From assembly GCA_964529175.1 (NCBI GenBank), contig CAZGVO010000005.1, forward strand, positions 186,001 to 250,000: a stretch of DNA of 64,000 nucleotides, written 5' to 3'. This document shows, in pieces, positions 18,026 through 27,650 of this stretch (positions are counted from its first letter, which is position 1; every line of letters starts with the position of its first letter). The notes under the pieces were generated by a model. That model worked only from the letters and a program-made list of their open reading frames with translations, had not been told where the DNA came from and searched no databases. This DNA is from JAAFJM01 sp964529175. Lineage in GTDB: Bacteria > Bacteroidota > Bacteroidia > UKL13-3. The position numbers and the translations under genes were made by a program.

Positions 18026-19116
18026 TAGTTTAAGTTTATTTTTAGTTCAATAATAAAGCTTTCTGAGTTTTTTGTAATCAGTATTTCGTGTTTATTGGGA
18101 TATAATAATTCAATTCTTTTTTTTAAATTACTTAAACCAATGCCACCTTCTTTTTTTGTTGGCAAACCAGGTATGGCGGCTATATTGTTTTTACAATATA
18201 CATTTAACTCATTGTTTCGAATGGTAAATTTAAAATCAATTTCTAAAATGTCTAACATTCTGTTATGTGTAAATACATTTTCTAAAATGGGTAGCCAAAT
18301 TAACGGAGGTATTTCGGTTGGCACATCAGTGCTCACGATAAAATGATTGAATTTAGAGTTGGTAACACGTAGTAATTCAATGTCTATATATGCTTGAATA
18401 ATTTCTTTTTCTTTTTCAAATGATATTTTATATGTATCACTTTCATACAGAATGTACCTTAAAATACTTGAAAGTTTTAAAATAAATGAAGGTACTTCGT
18501 CTGATTTTTTTAGGGTTAAGCCATATAAATTGTTTAAGGTATTGAATAAAAAATGAGGGTTGAGTTGGTTTTTTAAAAAGGTAATTTCTGCATCTCGTTT
18601 GTGATTCAATTCAGCCTCCATTTGTTTAAGTTTGGCAACTGAATGGTGATAAATTCCAGCCAAGGTGAAAATAACAAGCCACATTAACATAAAGGCAAAA
18701 TAGGATTGCATATCATTTACAATGCCTCCAAAGGAATGGTCTGTGCTTATTGGCGACATAATAATGCTCATTTCAGTATTAAGTCCAGGATAAATTTGTG
18801 GTAATTTTTTTAGAGTAAAGGTGTATAAAAATGATATAATTAAAAGTAACGATAATGCAGAAACAAAATAGGCAATTTGTCTTTTTTGAAAAAGAAGTTT
18901 GGGTAATAAAAAAAGGTTATTTATATAACTAAGTAATGCAAAAAATAACATGTAAAATAGCATAACCGAATTATAAAAAGGGGCGGAGTAAATGTTTTGA
19001 TCATCTGCATCAGGAAATTTTAGGATAATTAGAAATAACCAAAAATAGATGTTTAACCATAATCTGGAACCCGCCTGTATAATAACTTTTTTAAATAGAC
19101 CTGATTCTAATTTCAT
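18025..19116 (-). CDS. LytS/YehU-type sensor histidine kinase
   Basis: 363 residues. Four membrane helices in the first half (about 22-33, 48-70, 82-101, 137-157), then the His_kinase domain with His188 in KNQLNPHFLFNTLNNLYGL (H in NPHFLFN) and a GHKL ATPase domain containing WLPILENVFTHN and GGIGLSNLKKRIELLYP. It is the upstream partner of the LytTR regulator. No extracytoplasmic sensor domain of note is present apart from a short loop, so the signal may be membrane-borne. It is divergent from the secreted serine hydrolase at 19281. Confidence 0.93.
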   Translation of the reverse strand: MKLESGLFKKVIIQAGSRLWLNIYFWLFLIILKFPDADDQNIYSAPFYNSVMLFYMLFFALLSYINNLFLLPKLLFQKRQIAYFVSALSLLLIISFLYTFTLKKLPQIYPGLNTEMSIIMSPISTDHSFGGIVNDMQSYFAFMLMWLVIFTLAGIYHHSVAKLKQMEAELNHKRDAEITFLKNQLNPHFLFNTLNNLYGLTLKKSDEVPSFILKLSSILRYILYESDTYKISFEKEKEIIQAYIDIELLRVTNSKFNHFIVSTDVPTEIPPLIWLPILENVFTHNRMLDILEIDFKFTIRNNELNVYCKNNIAAIPGLPTKKEGGIGLSNLKKRIELLYPNKHEILITKNSESFIIELKINLN

Positions 19117-19157
19117 GATACCAAATTAGTATAAAAATAAGTTCTATTTGAATTGAA

Positions 19158-19220
19158 TAGACCAAAGGGCAAATAATATAGACGAAATGGTATAGTCTAA
19201 AATTTTAAGCTATTGGTCTA
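19158..19220. promoter_or_regulatory. Nested 21-bp-spaced TAGAC repeats, candidate LytTR regulator sites
   Basis: Between the divergent kinase and serine hydrolase genes: TAGAC at 19158-19162 and 19179-19183 (direct, 21 bp apart), and GTCTA at 19195-19199 and 19216-19220 (the inverse, again 21 bp apart). The first two share ATAGAC.AAA.GG. The outer pair is also the inverted repeat TAGACCAA/TTGGTCTA. Paired direct repeats about 21 bp apart are the known recognition format of LytTR regulators; binding here is inference. Confidence 0.65.
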
Positions 19221-19280
19221 AATAGAAAAACTAATAGTATTAAAAACACTTGATTTGGAAATAGTTAAACAACCTAAATT

Positions 19281-20645
19281 ATGAAAAAATCAATTATAAC
19301 CATTTTGTTTTTTATTGTGGTGATTTTAAAATCACAATCGCAAGTATCCCCTTATTTAACAGGTCGTTTCCAATATGTGTTAGACAGTGTTTGTGCCAAG
19401 TATAACATTAAAGGTACGTCAGCAGCTATTTTAATTCCAAATGTTGGTATTTGGAAAGGTGCAAACGGAATATCGGAAGAAGGAACTCCAATTACAACTA
19501 ATATGCTATTTGGCATGGGTAGCAATACCAAAACTCATATTGTAGCAGTATTGCTTAAAATGCAAGAGCAACAGCTCATTTCATTAGATGATTCTATTGG
19601 AAAATGGATTTCAGGATTTCCTAATATTAATAGTAAAATTACCATTCGTCAGTGTTTAAACCATACTAGCGGACTGTTTGATTATATGCAAAATAATTCT
19701 ATTAATGACAGTATATTTAGCAAACCAGACAGGGTGTGGCAACGCAATGATATTCTAAATTTAGTACAAGCGCCTAATTTTATGCCTGGCAAAAGCTGGG
19801 ATTACTCAAACACCAATTATATCATAGCTGGAATAATTATAGAAAGTGTTATGAAAAAATCGCCTTTCAAGGTTGTAGATGAATTGTTGTTAAAACCCAA
19901 TAATTTGGTAAATACTTTTAATTATGGCGAACAAGGAGCATTGCCAATTGCGCATCCTTGGAGTATAAGTATGGATGGAAAAGCACTTAATGATATGACA
20001 AAAACACCATTCTTAAATAACTTATTTAGCTTAGCGAATACAGCAGGTTCATTAATTACTACTGCTGAAGATAATGTTCAGTTTTGGCATAAATTATTTT
20101 CAGGCCAAATGCTTAACAAACAATCTTGGAAAGAAATGACTACTATGTTCAATATTGGTAATAATGCCAATTATGGTTTAGGTATTTTTCGTTTCAACCG
20201 TTTATTTAATGGTCGCACTGCTTATTCACATGGAGGAACATTTTTTGGTTATATTAATGAAAACATTGTAGATACTACTTCAGGAATTTCTATTGCTGTG
20301 CTCACCAATCAAGATAGCGTAAACAATAATGGGTTATTAAATTTGGTTATTTCTGCCTTGCATAAAGTAACATTAAACATGCCCGCAACTGCAGTAAACG
20401 AATTGCCCGAATTAGATGCAATAAAAGTATTTCCTAATCCAGCAAATAGTTATTTAAATATTGGTACTTGTGATAATTTAAATATCAATGCTATTTCAAT
20501 TTATGATAATAAAGGAACATTAGTTTATGAAAAAAATGGCAATATCAATGAAATAAATTTAGAGCAATTTTCTGAGGGATTATATTTTGTAAATCTCAAC
20601 TGTCAAAATCAAGTCTTAAGAAAAAAGTTTATTATTAGTAGGTAA
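19281..20645 (+). CDS. Secreted class C beta-lactamase-like serine hydrolase with T9SS sorting tail
   Basis: 454 residues. Signal peptide MKKSIITILFFIVVILKSQSQ. The beta-lactamase/D-alanyl carboxypeptidase-like domain has the SxxK motif SNTK at 81-84, YSN at 175-177 and a YSHGG motif late in the domain (KTG-equivalent). The tail (about 370-454) has IKVFPNPANSYLNIG and ends RKKFIISR, a type A T9SS sorting domain. Expected to sit on or leave the cell surface and hydrolyse ester or amide bonds; substrate unknown. The catalytic set looks complete. The promoter region is shared with the LytTR kinase operon, suggesting it is regulated by that system. Confidence 0.9.
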   Translation: MKKSIITILFFIVVILKSQSQVSPYLTGRFQYVLDSVCAKYNIKGTSAAILIPNVGIWKGANGISEEGTPITTNMLFGMGSNTKTHIVAVLLKMQEQQLISLDDSIGKWISGFPNINSKITIRQCLNHTSGLFDYMQNNSINDSIFSKPDRVWQRNDILNLVQAPNFMPGKSWDYSNTNYIIAGIIIESVMKKSPFKVVDELLLKPNNLVNTFNYGEQGALPIAHPWSISMDGKALNDMTKTPFLNNLFSLANTAGSLITTAEDNVQFWHKLFSGQMLNKQSWKEMTTMFNIGNNANYGLGIFRFNRLFNGRTAYSHGGTFFGYINENIVDTTSGISIAVLTNQDSVNNNGLLNLVISALHKVTLNMPATAVNELPELDAIKVFPNPANSYLNIGTCDNLNINAISIYDNKGTLVYEKNGNINEINLEQFSEGLYFVNLNCQNQVLRKKFIISR

Positions 20646-20655
20646 TTATAGTTAA

Positions 20656-20690
20656 CAAAAAATCCCATTCAATTTTGAACGGGATTTTTT
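20656..20690. terminator. Bidirectional terminator between serine hydrolase and hutU
   Basis: Stem AAAAAATCCC.TTCAA/TTGAA.GGGATTTTTT closing a short loop, with A- and T-tracts on both sides; near-copy of the terminator at 17284. Confidence 0.85.
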
Positions 20691-20704
20691 ATTTTATTGT
20701 ATAA

Positions 20705-22390
20705 CTAATAACCAGGTTTATCTTCTTTATCTTTCAATCTTTCTTTGATGTCTAGGCGGTGTTTGCGTGCTGTGTCAATAGCAATGTCGTAACCTGCATC
20801 GGCATGGCGAATTACGCCCATTGCAGGGTCGTTATGCAATACTCGTTTTAATCTACGTGCAGCATCTTCAGTTCCATCTGCTACAATTACCATTCCTGCA
20901 TGAATGCTATAGCCCATTCCTACACCACCACCATGATGTATAGAAACCCAACTAGCACCACCAGCAGTATTAATTAATGAATTTAATATTGGCCAATCTG
21001 CCACTGCATCACTGCCATCTTTCATGGCTTCTGTTTCTCTGTTTGGCGAAGCCACAGAACCAGTATCTAAATGATCTCTTCCAATAACAATTGGTCCTTT
21101 TACTTTTCCGGTTCTTACTAACTCATTAAAAGCCAAGGCAGCTTTTTCTCTATCGCCTTGTCCAATCCAGCAAATACGTGCAGGTAAACCTTGGAAAGCA
21201 ATACGCTCTTGGGCCATATCTAACCAACGGTGCAATGAAGTATTTTCAGGAAATAATTCTTTCATTACTCGATCGGTTACGTAAATATCGTTAGGGTCGC
21301 CACTTAAAGCAACCCAACGGAAAGGCCCTTTTCCTTCGCAGAACAAAGGACGAATATAAGCAGGTACAAAACCAGGGAAAGCAAATGCATTTTCTACGTG
21401 GCGTTGGTCTTTTGCTTGTCCGCGTAAGTTATTTCCGTAATCAAAAACAATGGCACCTTTTTGCTGTAATTCAATCATTAATTTTACATGGTGAGCCATG
21501 GTATCCAACGATTTTTCTACGTATTTATCTGGCTCAGTTTTACGCATATGGTCGGCTACTTCCTCAGCTATTCCTTCAGGATAATAACCGTTCAATGGAT
21601 CGTGAGCAGAAGTTTGATCAGTTAATAAATCAGGAGTAATATTACGTTCAATCAAACGTTCCAATAAATCAATCACATTGCAAAGCACGCCAATTGAAAG
21701 GCGTTTGCCTTCGGCTTTGGCTTTTAAAGCCATGTCAATAGCTTGGTCAATATCACGGCTCATTACATCTAAATAACGGGTTTCGATACGTTTTTTTATA
21801 CGCCATTCTACCATTTCGGCAGCCAAACAAACACCATCGCACATGGTTACAGAAAGCGGTTGAGCTCCACCCATACCACCTAAACCAGCAGTTACGGTTA
21901 AGGTTCCTTTTAAAGTACCACCAAAATGTTGGCGAGCAGCTTCTGCAAATGTTTCGTAAGTTCCTTGTACAATTCCTTGCGAACCAATGTAAATCCAGCT
22001 TCCCGCTGTCATTTGGCCATACATCATTAAGCCTTTTTTATCTAATTCATGAAAAGTTTCCCAATTAGCCCACTTAGGTACCAACATAGAGTTTGAAATT
22101 AAAACCCTTGGTGCATCTTTATGAGTAGGTAAAATACCAACAGGCTTACCACTTTGTATTAAAAGGGTTTCGTCTTCTTCTAAGTCTTGTAAAGCTTTTA
22201 CTATTAAATCAAAACTTTCCCAATTACGGGCAGCTTTTCCAATTCCACCATATACCACTAAATCGTCTGGTTTTTCAGCAACATCAGGGTCTAAATTATT
22301 GTGAAGCATACGTAAAGCAGCCTCTTGTACCCAACCTTTGCAACTTAATGTATTGCCAGTAGCAGCATGTAAATCTGTATGTTTTGTCAT
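20705..22390 (-). CDS. hutU: Urocanate hydratase
   Basis: 561 residues, the usual length. It converts urocanate to imidazolone propionate, the second step of histidine breakdown, using tightly bound NAD+. Seen: the NAD-binding segment TAGLGGMGGAQPL, MTAGSWIYIGSQGIVQGTYET before it, the active-site cysteine region LPARICWIGQGDR, and SIHHGGGVGMGYSIH. Other hut genes (hutH, hutI, hutG) are not in the window, so the pathway genes must be scattered. G+C is a little higher than its neighbours by eye, as expected for a conserved enzyme gene. Confidence 0.97.
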   Translation of the reverse strand: MTKHTDLHAATGNTLSCKGWVQEAALRMLHNNLDPDVAEKPDDLVVYGGIGKAARNWESFDLIVKALQDLEEDETLLIQSGKPVGILPTHKDAPRVLISNSMLVPKWANWETFHELDKKGLMMYGQMTAGSWIYIGSQGIVQGTYETFAEAARQHFGGTLKGTLTVTAGLGGMGGAQPLSVTMCDGVCLAAEMVEWRIKKRIETRYLDVMSRDIDQAIDMALKAKAEGKRLSIGVLCNVIDLLERLIERNITPDLLTDQTSAHDPLNGYYPEGIAEEVADHMRKTEPDKYVEKSLDTMAHHVKLMIELQQKGAIVFDYGNNLRGQAKDQRHVENAFAFPGFVPAYIRPLFCEGKGPFRWVALSGDPNDIYVTDRVMKELFPENTSLHRWLDMAQERIAFQGLPARICWIGQGDREKAALAFNELVRTGKVKGPIVIGRDHLDTGSVASPNRETEAMKDGSDAVADWPILNSLINTAGGASWVSIHHGGGVGMGYSIHAGMVIVADGTEDAARRLKRVLHNDPAMGVIRHADAGYDIAIDTARKHRLDIKERLKDKEDKPGY

Positions 22391-22425
22391 TTTATAATAA
22401 ATAGTTTATAGTAAAAAGTAATTTT

Positions 22426-22433
22426 CAAAAGTA
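22426..22433 (-). promoter_or_regulatory. Candidate -7 element (TACTTTTG) of hutU
   Basis: Exact TAnnTTTG match on the minus strand, 35 nt before the hutU ATG. No convincing -33 box. Confidence 0.35.
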
Positions 22434-22572
22434 TTGTTTTACAACAATAAAAAATGCTACAATAAATAAAATCAGTTTATCATCTTTTTCAGCAATAAAT
22501 CAATAGGTAAAATTGCACATAAGCACTTTTTTATTTGTTTCTTTGCAAGCTATTGATTACTAATTTTTTTAA

Positions 22573-23541
22573 ATGAAGGCGTTTATATTCAGATTGTTAT
22601 TTTTGTTTGTACTAGTTATTTTTGCATGCAAAACTGTAAAAATAACACCACCTAAACCACAGCCATTTAGTAATGTGGAGCCACCAAAGCCTAATTCTAT
22701 TATCGGCTTGCCTATTAACATATTTACCGAAGGTATAGCCAAATCAATTAATAAAAAATTTATTGGAACACTTTATAAAGATACTAGTTTTACTGATAAT
22801 GAGAACGATAAAGTTAAATACGATATTGTAAAAAGAGCTGATATTAAAGTTATTACCGCCAACAATGCTTTAGAAATTCAGGCACCATTGCATGTTAATT
22901 TTACCTATTTGTTTAAGTTTTTTGGAGTTGATAAAACCATCAGTAATTCATTAAACTTAACTGTAAAATTTACCACCAATCCAATGATTGATAGAGATTG
23001 GAATTTGGTATTAAATAGTAAAGGCAAAATAGTGTGGGACGATTTGCCCGTTATTAATTTAGGAATTACCAAACTCGATTTGCCCAATATGTTTGGAACT
23101 TTAATTCAGGGTTTTGTAAATAAAATGGCTTTAAAAATTGATGGAAAAGTAAGGAAAGGTTTTATTGGCAAAAAAGTAAAAGGAATAATTTATGCCACAG
23201 GGGTGCCTATTTACAATCCTAAAAATAAATCAATTGAAATAAAACAGTTTGATTATGATTTAAAAACCCGCGATGTGCTTGTAAAAGCCGCAACTTGGCT
23301 GCTTAACTCTAAGGAGTTTAAACAAAATATTGAAAACAATTTGGTTTATTCCATTGCCGACAAATTGAACGAAGCAAGGCTTAATGCAAACGATGCTGTG
23401 AACACCAAAATGCTAGATTTAATTGACATAAAAGGATATATAAAAAGTTTAGAACCAGCAGATATTTATGTTACACCAACGGCTTTGGTAATAAATATTA
23501 TTTCAGAAGGAAATATGGAGATTAACCTAAACGGTTTTTAA
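22573..23541 (+). CDS. DUF4403 family lipoprotein
   Basis: 322 residues. A signal peptide leads to a probable lipidated cysteine at position 19 (LVIFAC). The body matches DUF4403: SIIGLPINIF near residue 42, a long beta-rich region, ATGVPIYNPKNKSIEIKQFDYDL (shortened: GVPIYNPKNKSIEI) and an amphipathic ending. It is shorter than many members (often above 400 residues). The fold is thought to be lipid-binding-like, but no function is established. It stands alone, convergent with dxs, from which a terminator separates it. Confidence 0.75.
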   Translation: MKAFIFRLLFLFVLVIFACKTVKITPPKPQPFSNVEPPKPNSIIGLPINIFTEGIAKSINKKFIGTLYKDTSFTDNENDKVKYDIVKRADIKVITANNALEIQAPLHVNFTYLFKFFGVDKTISNSLNLTVKFTTNPMIDRDWNLVLNSKGKIVWDDLPVINLGITKLDLPNMFGTLIQGFVNKMALKIDGKVRKGFIGKKVKGIIYATGVPIYNPKNKSIEIKQFDYDLKTRDVLVKAATWLLNSKEFKQNIENNLVYSIADKLNEARLNANDAVNTKMLDLIDIKGYIKSLEPADIYVTPTALVINIISEGNMEINLNGF

Positions 23542-23552
23542 TATTATCGAAT

Positions 23553-23586
23553 AAAAAAACCTACATTTTTAAAGTGCAGGTTTTTT
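23553..23586. terminator. Bidirectional terminator between DUF4403 and dxs genes
   Basis: Imperfect stem AAAAAACCT.CA/TG.AGGTTTTTT with a 9-nt loop, flanked by A- and T-tracts, in the 61-nt gap between convergent genes. Confidence 0.75.
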
Positions 23587-23602
23587 ATTTATTGAATTTT
23601 AG

Positions 23603-25525
23603 TTAAGCGTTTACTGCATTTTCAAGCAGCATTTTCTTAATTTGTATTCTAATTGATTTGGCATCAAAACCACATTCAGCATAAAGTTCTGGTTGTTCGC
23701 CATGCTCAGTTATTTTATCAGGCATACCTAGCATTTTAACCGATGCGTGGTAATTATTTTCAGCCATAAATTCTAAAATAGCACTACCAGCTCCACCTAC
23801 AATGGTTCCGTCTTCTACAGTGATAACTTTACTGTATTTTCCAAAAACCTCATGCAACATTTCTTTATCAATTGGTTTCACATAGCGTAAATCGTAATGT
23901 GCTACATTGATACCTTCTTCCGTTAGTTTCTCAATGGCTTCAGCAGCTAAATTTCCTGCTGTCCCAAACGATACAATAGCAATATCATCACCATCTTTTA
24001 ACTTACGGCCTTTACCTATTGGTAATTCTTGTAATGGTGTTTTCCAGTTAGGAGTGGTTCCATTTCCACGAGGATAACGTATAGAGAATGGTCCTGCATT
24101 TTTATCTAACGAAGCAGTGTACATTAAGTTACGTAATTCTTCCTCGTTCATTGGTGCTGAAACTACCATATTTGGTACACAACGCATGTAAGGAATATCA
24201 ATCATTCCATGGTGTGTTTGTCCATCGGCACCCGCTAAACCCGCTCTGTCCATACAGAAAACTACATGTAAGTTTTGCAAAGCTACATCGTGAACTACTT
24301 GATCGTAAGCACGTTGCATAAACGATGAATAAATATTACAAAAAGGAACTAAACCTTGAGTAGCTAATCCTGCCGAAAATGTTACAGCATGTTGCTCTGC
24401 AATTCCCACATCAAAAGCTCTATCTGGCATAGCTTTCATCATAATATTTAACGATGAACCCGAAGGCATAGCAGGAGTAATACCTACTATTTTTTTATTT
24501 TCTTCAGCTAGTTCTACTAAAGTATTTCCAAATACATCTTGGTATTTTGGTGGTTGTGGTTTTTCTGAAACTGTTTTAAAAATTTCGCCAGTAACTTTAT
24601 CAAACAAACCTGGAGCATGCCATTTGGTTTGGTCTTTTTCGGCTAAGGCATAACCTTTTCCTTTAACCGTTACACAATGCAATAATTTAGGCCCTGGAAT
24701 CTTTTTTAAATCTTCCAAAACCTTTACCAAATGGTTTACATCGTGTCCATCTACAGGGCCAAAATATCTGAATCTTAACGATTCAAACATATTGCTTTGG
24801 CGCAATAAACCCGATTTTAAAGTATCGTGAATTTTTGAAATAACATCGCTCGAAAACTTGCCAACTTTATCTAATTTATTTAAAGCTTTCCAAACATCAT
24901 CTTTAAATTTATTGTATGTTGGGCTGGTAGTTATATCGGTTAAATATTCTTTTAAAGCACCTACATTTGGGTCAATACTCATACAATTATCATTTAAAAT
25001 TACAATGATATTGCTGTTTTCAACCCCTGCATGGTTCAATCCTTCAAAGGCCAAACCAGCTGTCATGGCGCCATCGCCAATCACTGCAATGTGTTGTCTA
25101 TCTAATTCGCCTTTTAAGCGCGAAGCTACAGCCATGCCTAATGCAGCCGAAATAGAAGTTGATGAATGGCCTACACCAAAAGTATCATATTCACTTTCAG
25201 CACGTTTTGGAAAACCAGAAATGCCTTTATAAACCCTATTGGTGTAAAATTTATCTCTTCTACCGGTTAATATTTTATGCCCATAAGCTTGATGACCTAC
25301 GTCCCAAACCAATTGGTCGTAAGGAGTGTTAAAAGCATAATGCAAAGCTACCGAAAGCTCTACTACACCTAAACTAGCACCAAAGTGGCCACCATAAACT
25401 GAAACAGTATCAATAATATACTGACGTAAATCTGCACAAACATTAACTAAATCAGCCTCATCTACTTTACGTAAATCAGCTGGAAATTTAATGGGGTCTA
25501 AATATTGTCCGGCTTTTATTTCCAT
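23603..25525 (-). CDS. dxs: 1-deoxy-D-xylulose-5-phosphate synthase
   Basis: 640 residues. A thiamine-diphosphate enzyme that joins pyruvate and glyceraldehyde 3-phosphate, the first step of the MEP isoprenoid pathway. Seen: DVGHQAYGHKILTGR, the TPP/Mg motif GDGAMTAGLAFEGLNHAG, GPVDGHDV, the transketolase centre GIAEQHAVTFSAGLA, and DRAGLAGADGQTHHG. Length and motif order are normal. No other MEP genes are near. It is flanked by unrelated genes, with 106 nt of AT-rich DNA upstream. Confidence 0.97.
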   Translation of the reverse strand: MEIKAGQYLDPIKFPADLRKVDEADLVNVCADLRQYIIDTVSVYGGHFGASLGVVELSVALHYAFNTPYDQLVWDVGHQAYGHKILTGRRDKFYTNRVYKGISGFPKRAESEYDTFGVGHSSTSISAALGMAVASRLKGELDRQHIAVIGDGAMTAGLAFEGLNHAGVENSNIIVILNDNCMSIDPNVGALKEYLTDITTSPTYNKFKDDVWKALNKLDKVGKFSSDVISKIHDTLKSGLLRQSNMFESLRFRYFGPVDGHDVNHLVKVLEDLKKIPGPKLLHCVTVKGKGYALAEKDQTKWHAPGLFDKVTGEIFKTVSEKPQPPKYQDVFGNTLVELAEENKKIVGITPAMPSGSSLNIMMKAMPDRAFDVGIAEQHAVTFSAGLATQGLVPFCNIYSSFMQRAYDQVVHDVALQNLHVVFCMDRAGLAGADGQTHHGMIDIPYMRCVPNMVVSAPMNEEELRNLMYTASLDKNAGPFSIRYPRGNGTTPNWKTPLQELPIGKGRKLKDGDDIAIVSFGTAGNLAAEAIEKLTEEGINVAHYDLRYVKPIDKEMLHEVFGKYSKVITVEDGTIVGGAGSAILEFMAENNYHASVKMLGMPDKITEHGEQPELYAECGFDAKSIRIQIKKMLLENAVNA

Positions 25526-25631
25526 GTTGTATTAACAAACGATACTTTTTAAAATTTGTTTGCTATTATTTTTAAAATAATTATAAAAGCGCAAATTAAT
25601 TGTTTATCGCAAATTTTAAAACTGCTTTATA

Positions 25632-26357
25632 TTACTCAATTATTAGTTTTTGAGTATGCGAATAATTACTGTTTTTAAAGTTAATTAAATGCAATCCTTT
25701 TGGCAAATCTACTACATCAATGGTACCATTGTTAACTTGTAAAGTTTTTGTTGTTAATACTTTACCTGCCAAATCTGTAATGGTAACTATTGTGTTTTTC
25801 TCAATTAAGTTTTGAGTTTCAATTTGCAAAATATTTTTTACGGGATTAGGATAAAAAGTAAATTTAGGAGCAGGTGCAATATTTTGAACACTGCTTTTAC
25901 CACCATTAATATAAAAATCAATGGTGCTTGAATCAAGACGCTCTAACTGAAAACCTAAACCTTGAATGGTAATCCATGAGCGCACATAAACCTTAATTTC
26001 GTAATGGTTTAAATTAGTTGAATCTGCTTTTCCTGAAAGTAATGCACAGCCTTTATCTCCGCCTTTCCAAGTGCAGTTTGAAATATTACAAGCCCAAGTA
26101 AATCCTGGAGGAACATTTTTAAGGGTTTCAGCTCTAGCTGAATCAATGGTGGCGTTATAAGTTTGACCTGAGTAAACTAATGAAGTATCTTTAGGAGTTT
26201 TAAACGAAATAATAGTTGAGTAATTTACTCCTACATTTCCGTCAGGTAAGCGACTTGGACTAATTCCATCTGTATTCCAGTTTGGATCAGGAGTGCATTG
26301 TGCATACGATGCAAACGCAGCAATTGAAAGCATAATAAGTAGAGAGATTTTTTTCAT
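25632..26357 (-). CDS. Small secreted T9SS cargo protein
   Basis: 241 residues. Signal peptide MKKISLLIMLSIAAFASYAQ. The mature part (about 21-160) has six cysteines, some likely in disulfides, and looks like an Ig-like domain; I recognise no named family. The last 75 residues are a type A T9SS tail (KFTFYPNPVKNILQIE ... HTQKLIIE). Expected on the cell surface or in the medium. It lies 15 nt from the KDO transferase gene in the same direction, so cotranscription is possible, but no functional link is apparent. Confidence 0.8.
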   Translation of the reverse strand: MKKISLLIMLSIAAFASYAQCTPDPNWNTDGISPSRLPDGNVGVNYSTIISFKTPKDTSLVYSGQTYNATIDSARAETLKNVPPGFTWACNISNCTWKGGDKGCALLSGKADSTNLNHYEIKVYVRSWITIQGLGFQLERLDSSTIDFYINGGKSSVQNIAPAPKFTFYPNPVKNILQIETQNLIEKNTIVTITDLAGKVLTTKTLQVNNGTIDVVDLPKGLHLINFKNSNYSHTQKLIIE

Positions 26358-26372
26358 ATTAGTATTTATTAA

Positions 26373-27647
26373 TTAGTTCAAATGTATATAAGCTTTTGAA
26401 ATATATTGAATTATTTTTTGAGTGGCACCTACATTTTCTAAAATCATTTGTTGTGCTTTGGTACCCATTTTTTTTCTAAATTCAATATTTTCGGTTAATT
26501 GTTTAAATGCTAAGTTAAACTCTTGTTGGTTTTGAACAGAAATAGCGGCCTCTTGGTCTCTAAAAGTTATTGCCTCAGGAAAATAGGCTATTTCATTTCC
26601 AAAAACAATGGCATTTCCAAAAGTAGCTGCTTCTAAAATATTGTGCAATCCTTTTGGTTTAAAACCACCGCCAACAAACGAAATATCAGCATATTTATAA
26701 ATTTTACTCAACATGCCTATATTATCAATTACGAGTGAGCGGTAATTAGCAATATTAGTTGCATTGACTTGGCTGTACCGAATAATTTTTTCAGGAAAAG
26801 TGTTTTCAATTTCGAGTAATCTTTCTTCGTTTATAAAATGCGGTGCAATAATTAATTGGTATGAAAGGGTAGGGCAGGTGCTGAAAAAATTGGCCAGCAT
26901 TTCTTCTTCTAACAGGTAGCTGCTACCTATTACAATCAATAATTTATCTCCTTTAAATTGATCTATTAATGGTAAATTTTCAGTTTGTTGCAAAGCATTA
27001 TAAACCCTGTCAAATCTAGTGTCTCCAGTTGTTTGTACATTGGTAATTTTAATATTTTTAAGTAATTGAGTGCTACTTTCGTTTTGAGTAAAAATAAAAT
27101 CAAAATTGCTCAATAATTTCTGGTAAAAATGAGCGAATTGTTTAAAATAAACTTGTTTGTTATTAAAACTTGCTGTTATTAAAAATGTTGGTATGTTATT
27201 GGTTTTTAGTGTGTTTAAATAATGAAACCAAAAATCGTATTTTACCCAAAATGCCATTGCTGGATTGAATAACCGAAACAAAACCTGTGCATTTTTTTTC
27301 GAATCTTTGGGTAAATAAAAAATGTAATCAGCTATAGTGTCATTTTTTCTAGGCTCATAACCCGATGGTGAAAAAATGGTAATTATAAATTTATGGTTGG
27401 GATAAAGGGGCTTCAGTTGCTCTATTACAGGTCTGGCTTGCTCAAACTCCCCAAGCGATGCTACATGAAACCATATACTTTTTCTTGAATCGTGTTGTAA
27501 AGTTTGGGTAATGTGGTATATTAAATTTTTGCGGCCTTCAATAAAAAGTTTGGCTCTATTATTAAACAACACGGCAAATTTTAACAATGCAAAATAACCA
27601 TTATTGCCAATGGTATAAAGCCAATAACCTAAATAATACCACATCAT
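26373..27647 (-). CDS. waaA: 3-deoxy-D-manno-octulosonic acid (KDO) transferase
   Basis: 424 residues. It adds KDO to the lipid A precursor at the inner membrane. An N-terminal membrane anchor (about 1-30) is followed by the GT30 N-domain with WFHVASLGEFEQARPVI (shortened: HVASLGEFEQARP; the catalytic Glu lies here) and KFIITIFSPSGYE. The C-terminal GT-B half has IGSSYLLEEEM, VDNIGMLSKIYKYADISFVGG and HNILEAATFGNAIVFG. Normal length. Its neighbours in the same direction (27651-30276) include a barrel protein and a flavoprotein, but no other LPS genes; two LpxH-like phosphatases occur elsewhere in the window. Confidence 0.94.
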   Translation of the reverse strand: MMWYYLGYWLYTIGNNGYFALLKFAVLFNNRAKLFIEGRKNLIYHITQTLQHDSRKSIWFHVASLGEFEQARPVIEQLKPLYPNHKFIITIFSPSGYEPRKNDTIADYIFYLPKDSKKNAQVLFRLFNPAMAFWVKYDFWFHYLNTLKTNNIPTFLITASFNNKQVYFKQFAHFYQKLLSNFDFIFTQNESSTQLLKNIKITNVQTTGDTRFDRVYNALQQTENLPLIDQFKGDKLLIVIGSSYLLEEEMLANFFSTCPTLSYQLIIAPHFINEERLLEIENTFPEKIIRYSQVNATNIANYRSLVIDNIGMLSKIYKYADISFVGGGFKPKGLHNILEAATFGNAIVFGNEIAYFPEAITFRDQEAAISVQNQQEFNLAFKQLTENIEFRKKMGTKAQQMILENVGATQKIIQYISKAYIHLN

Positions 27648-27650
27648 TTT

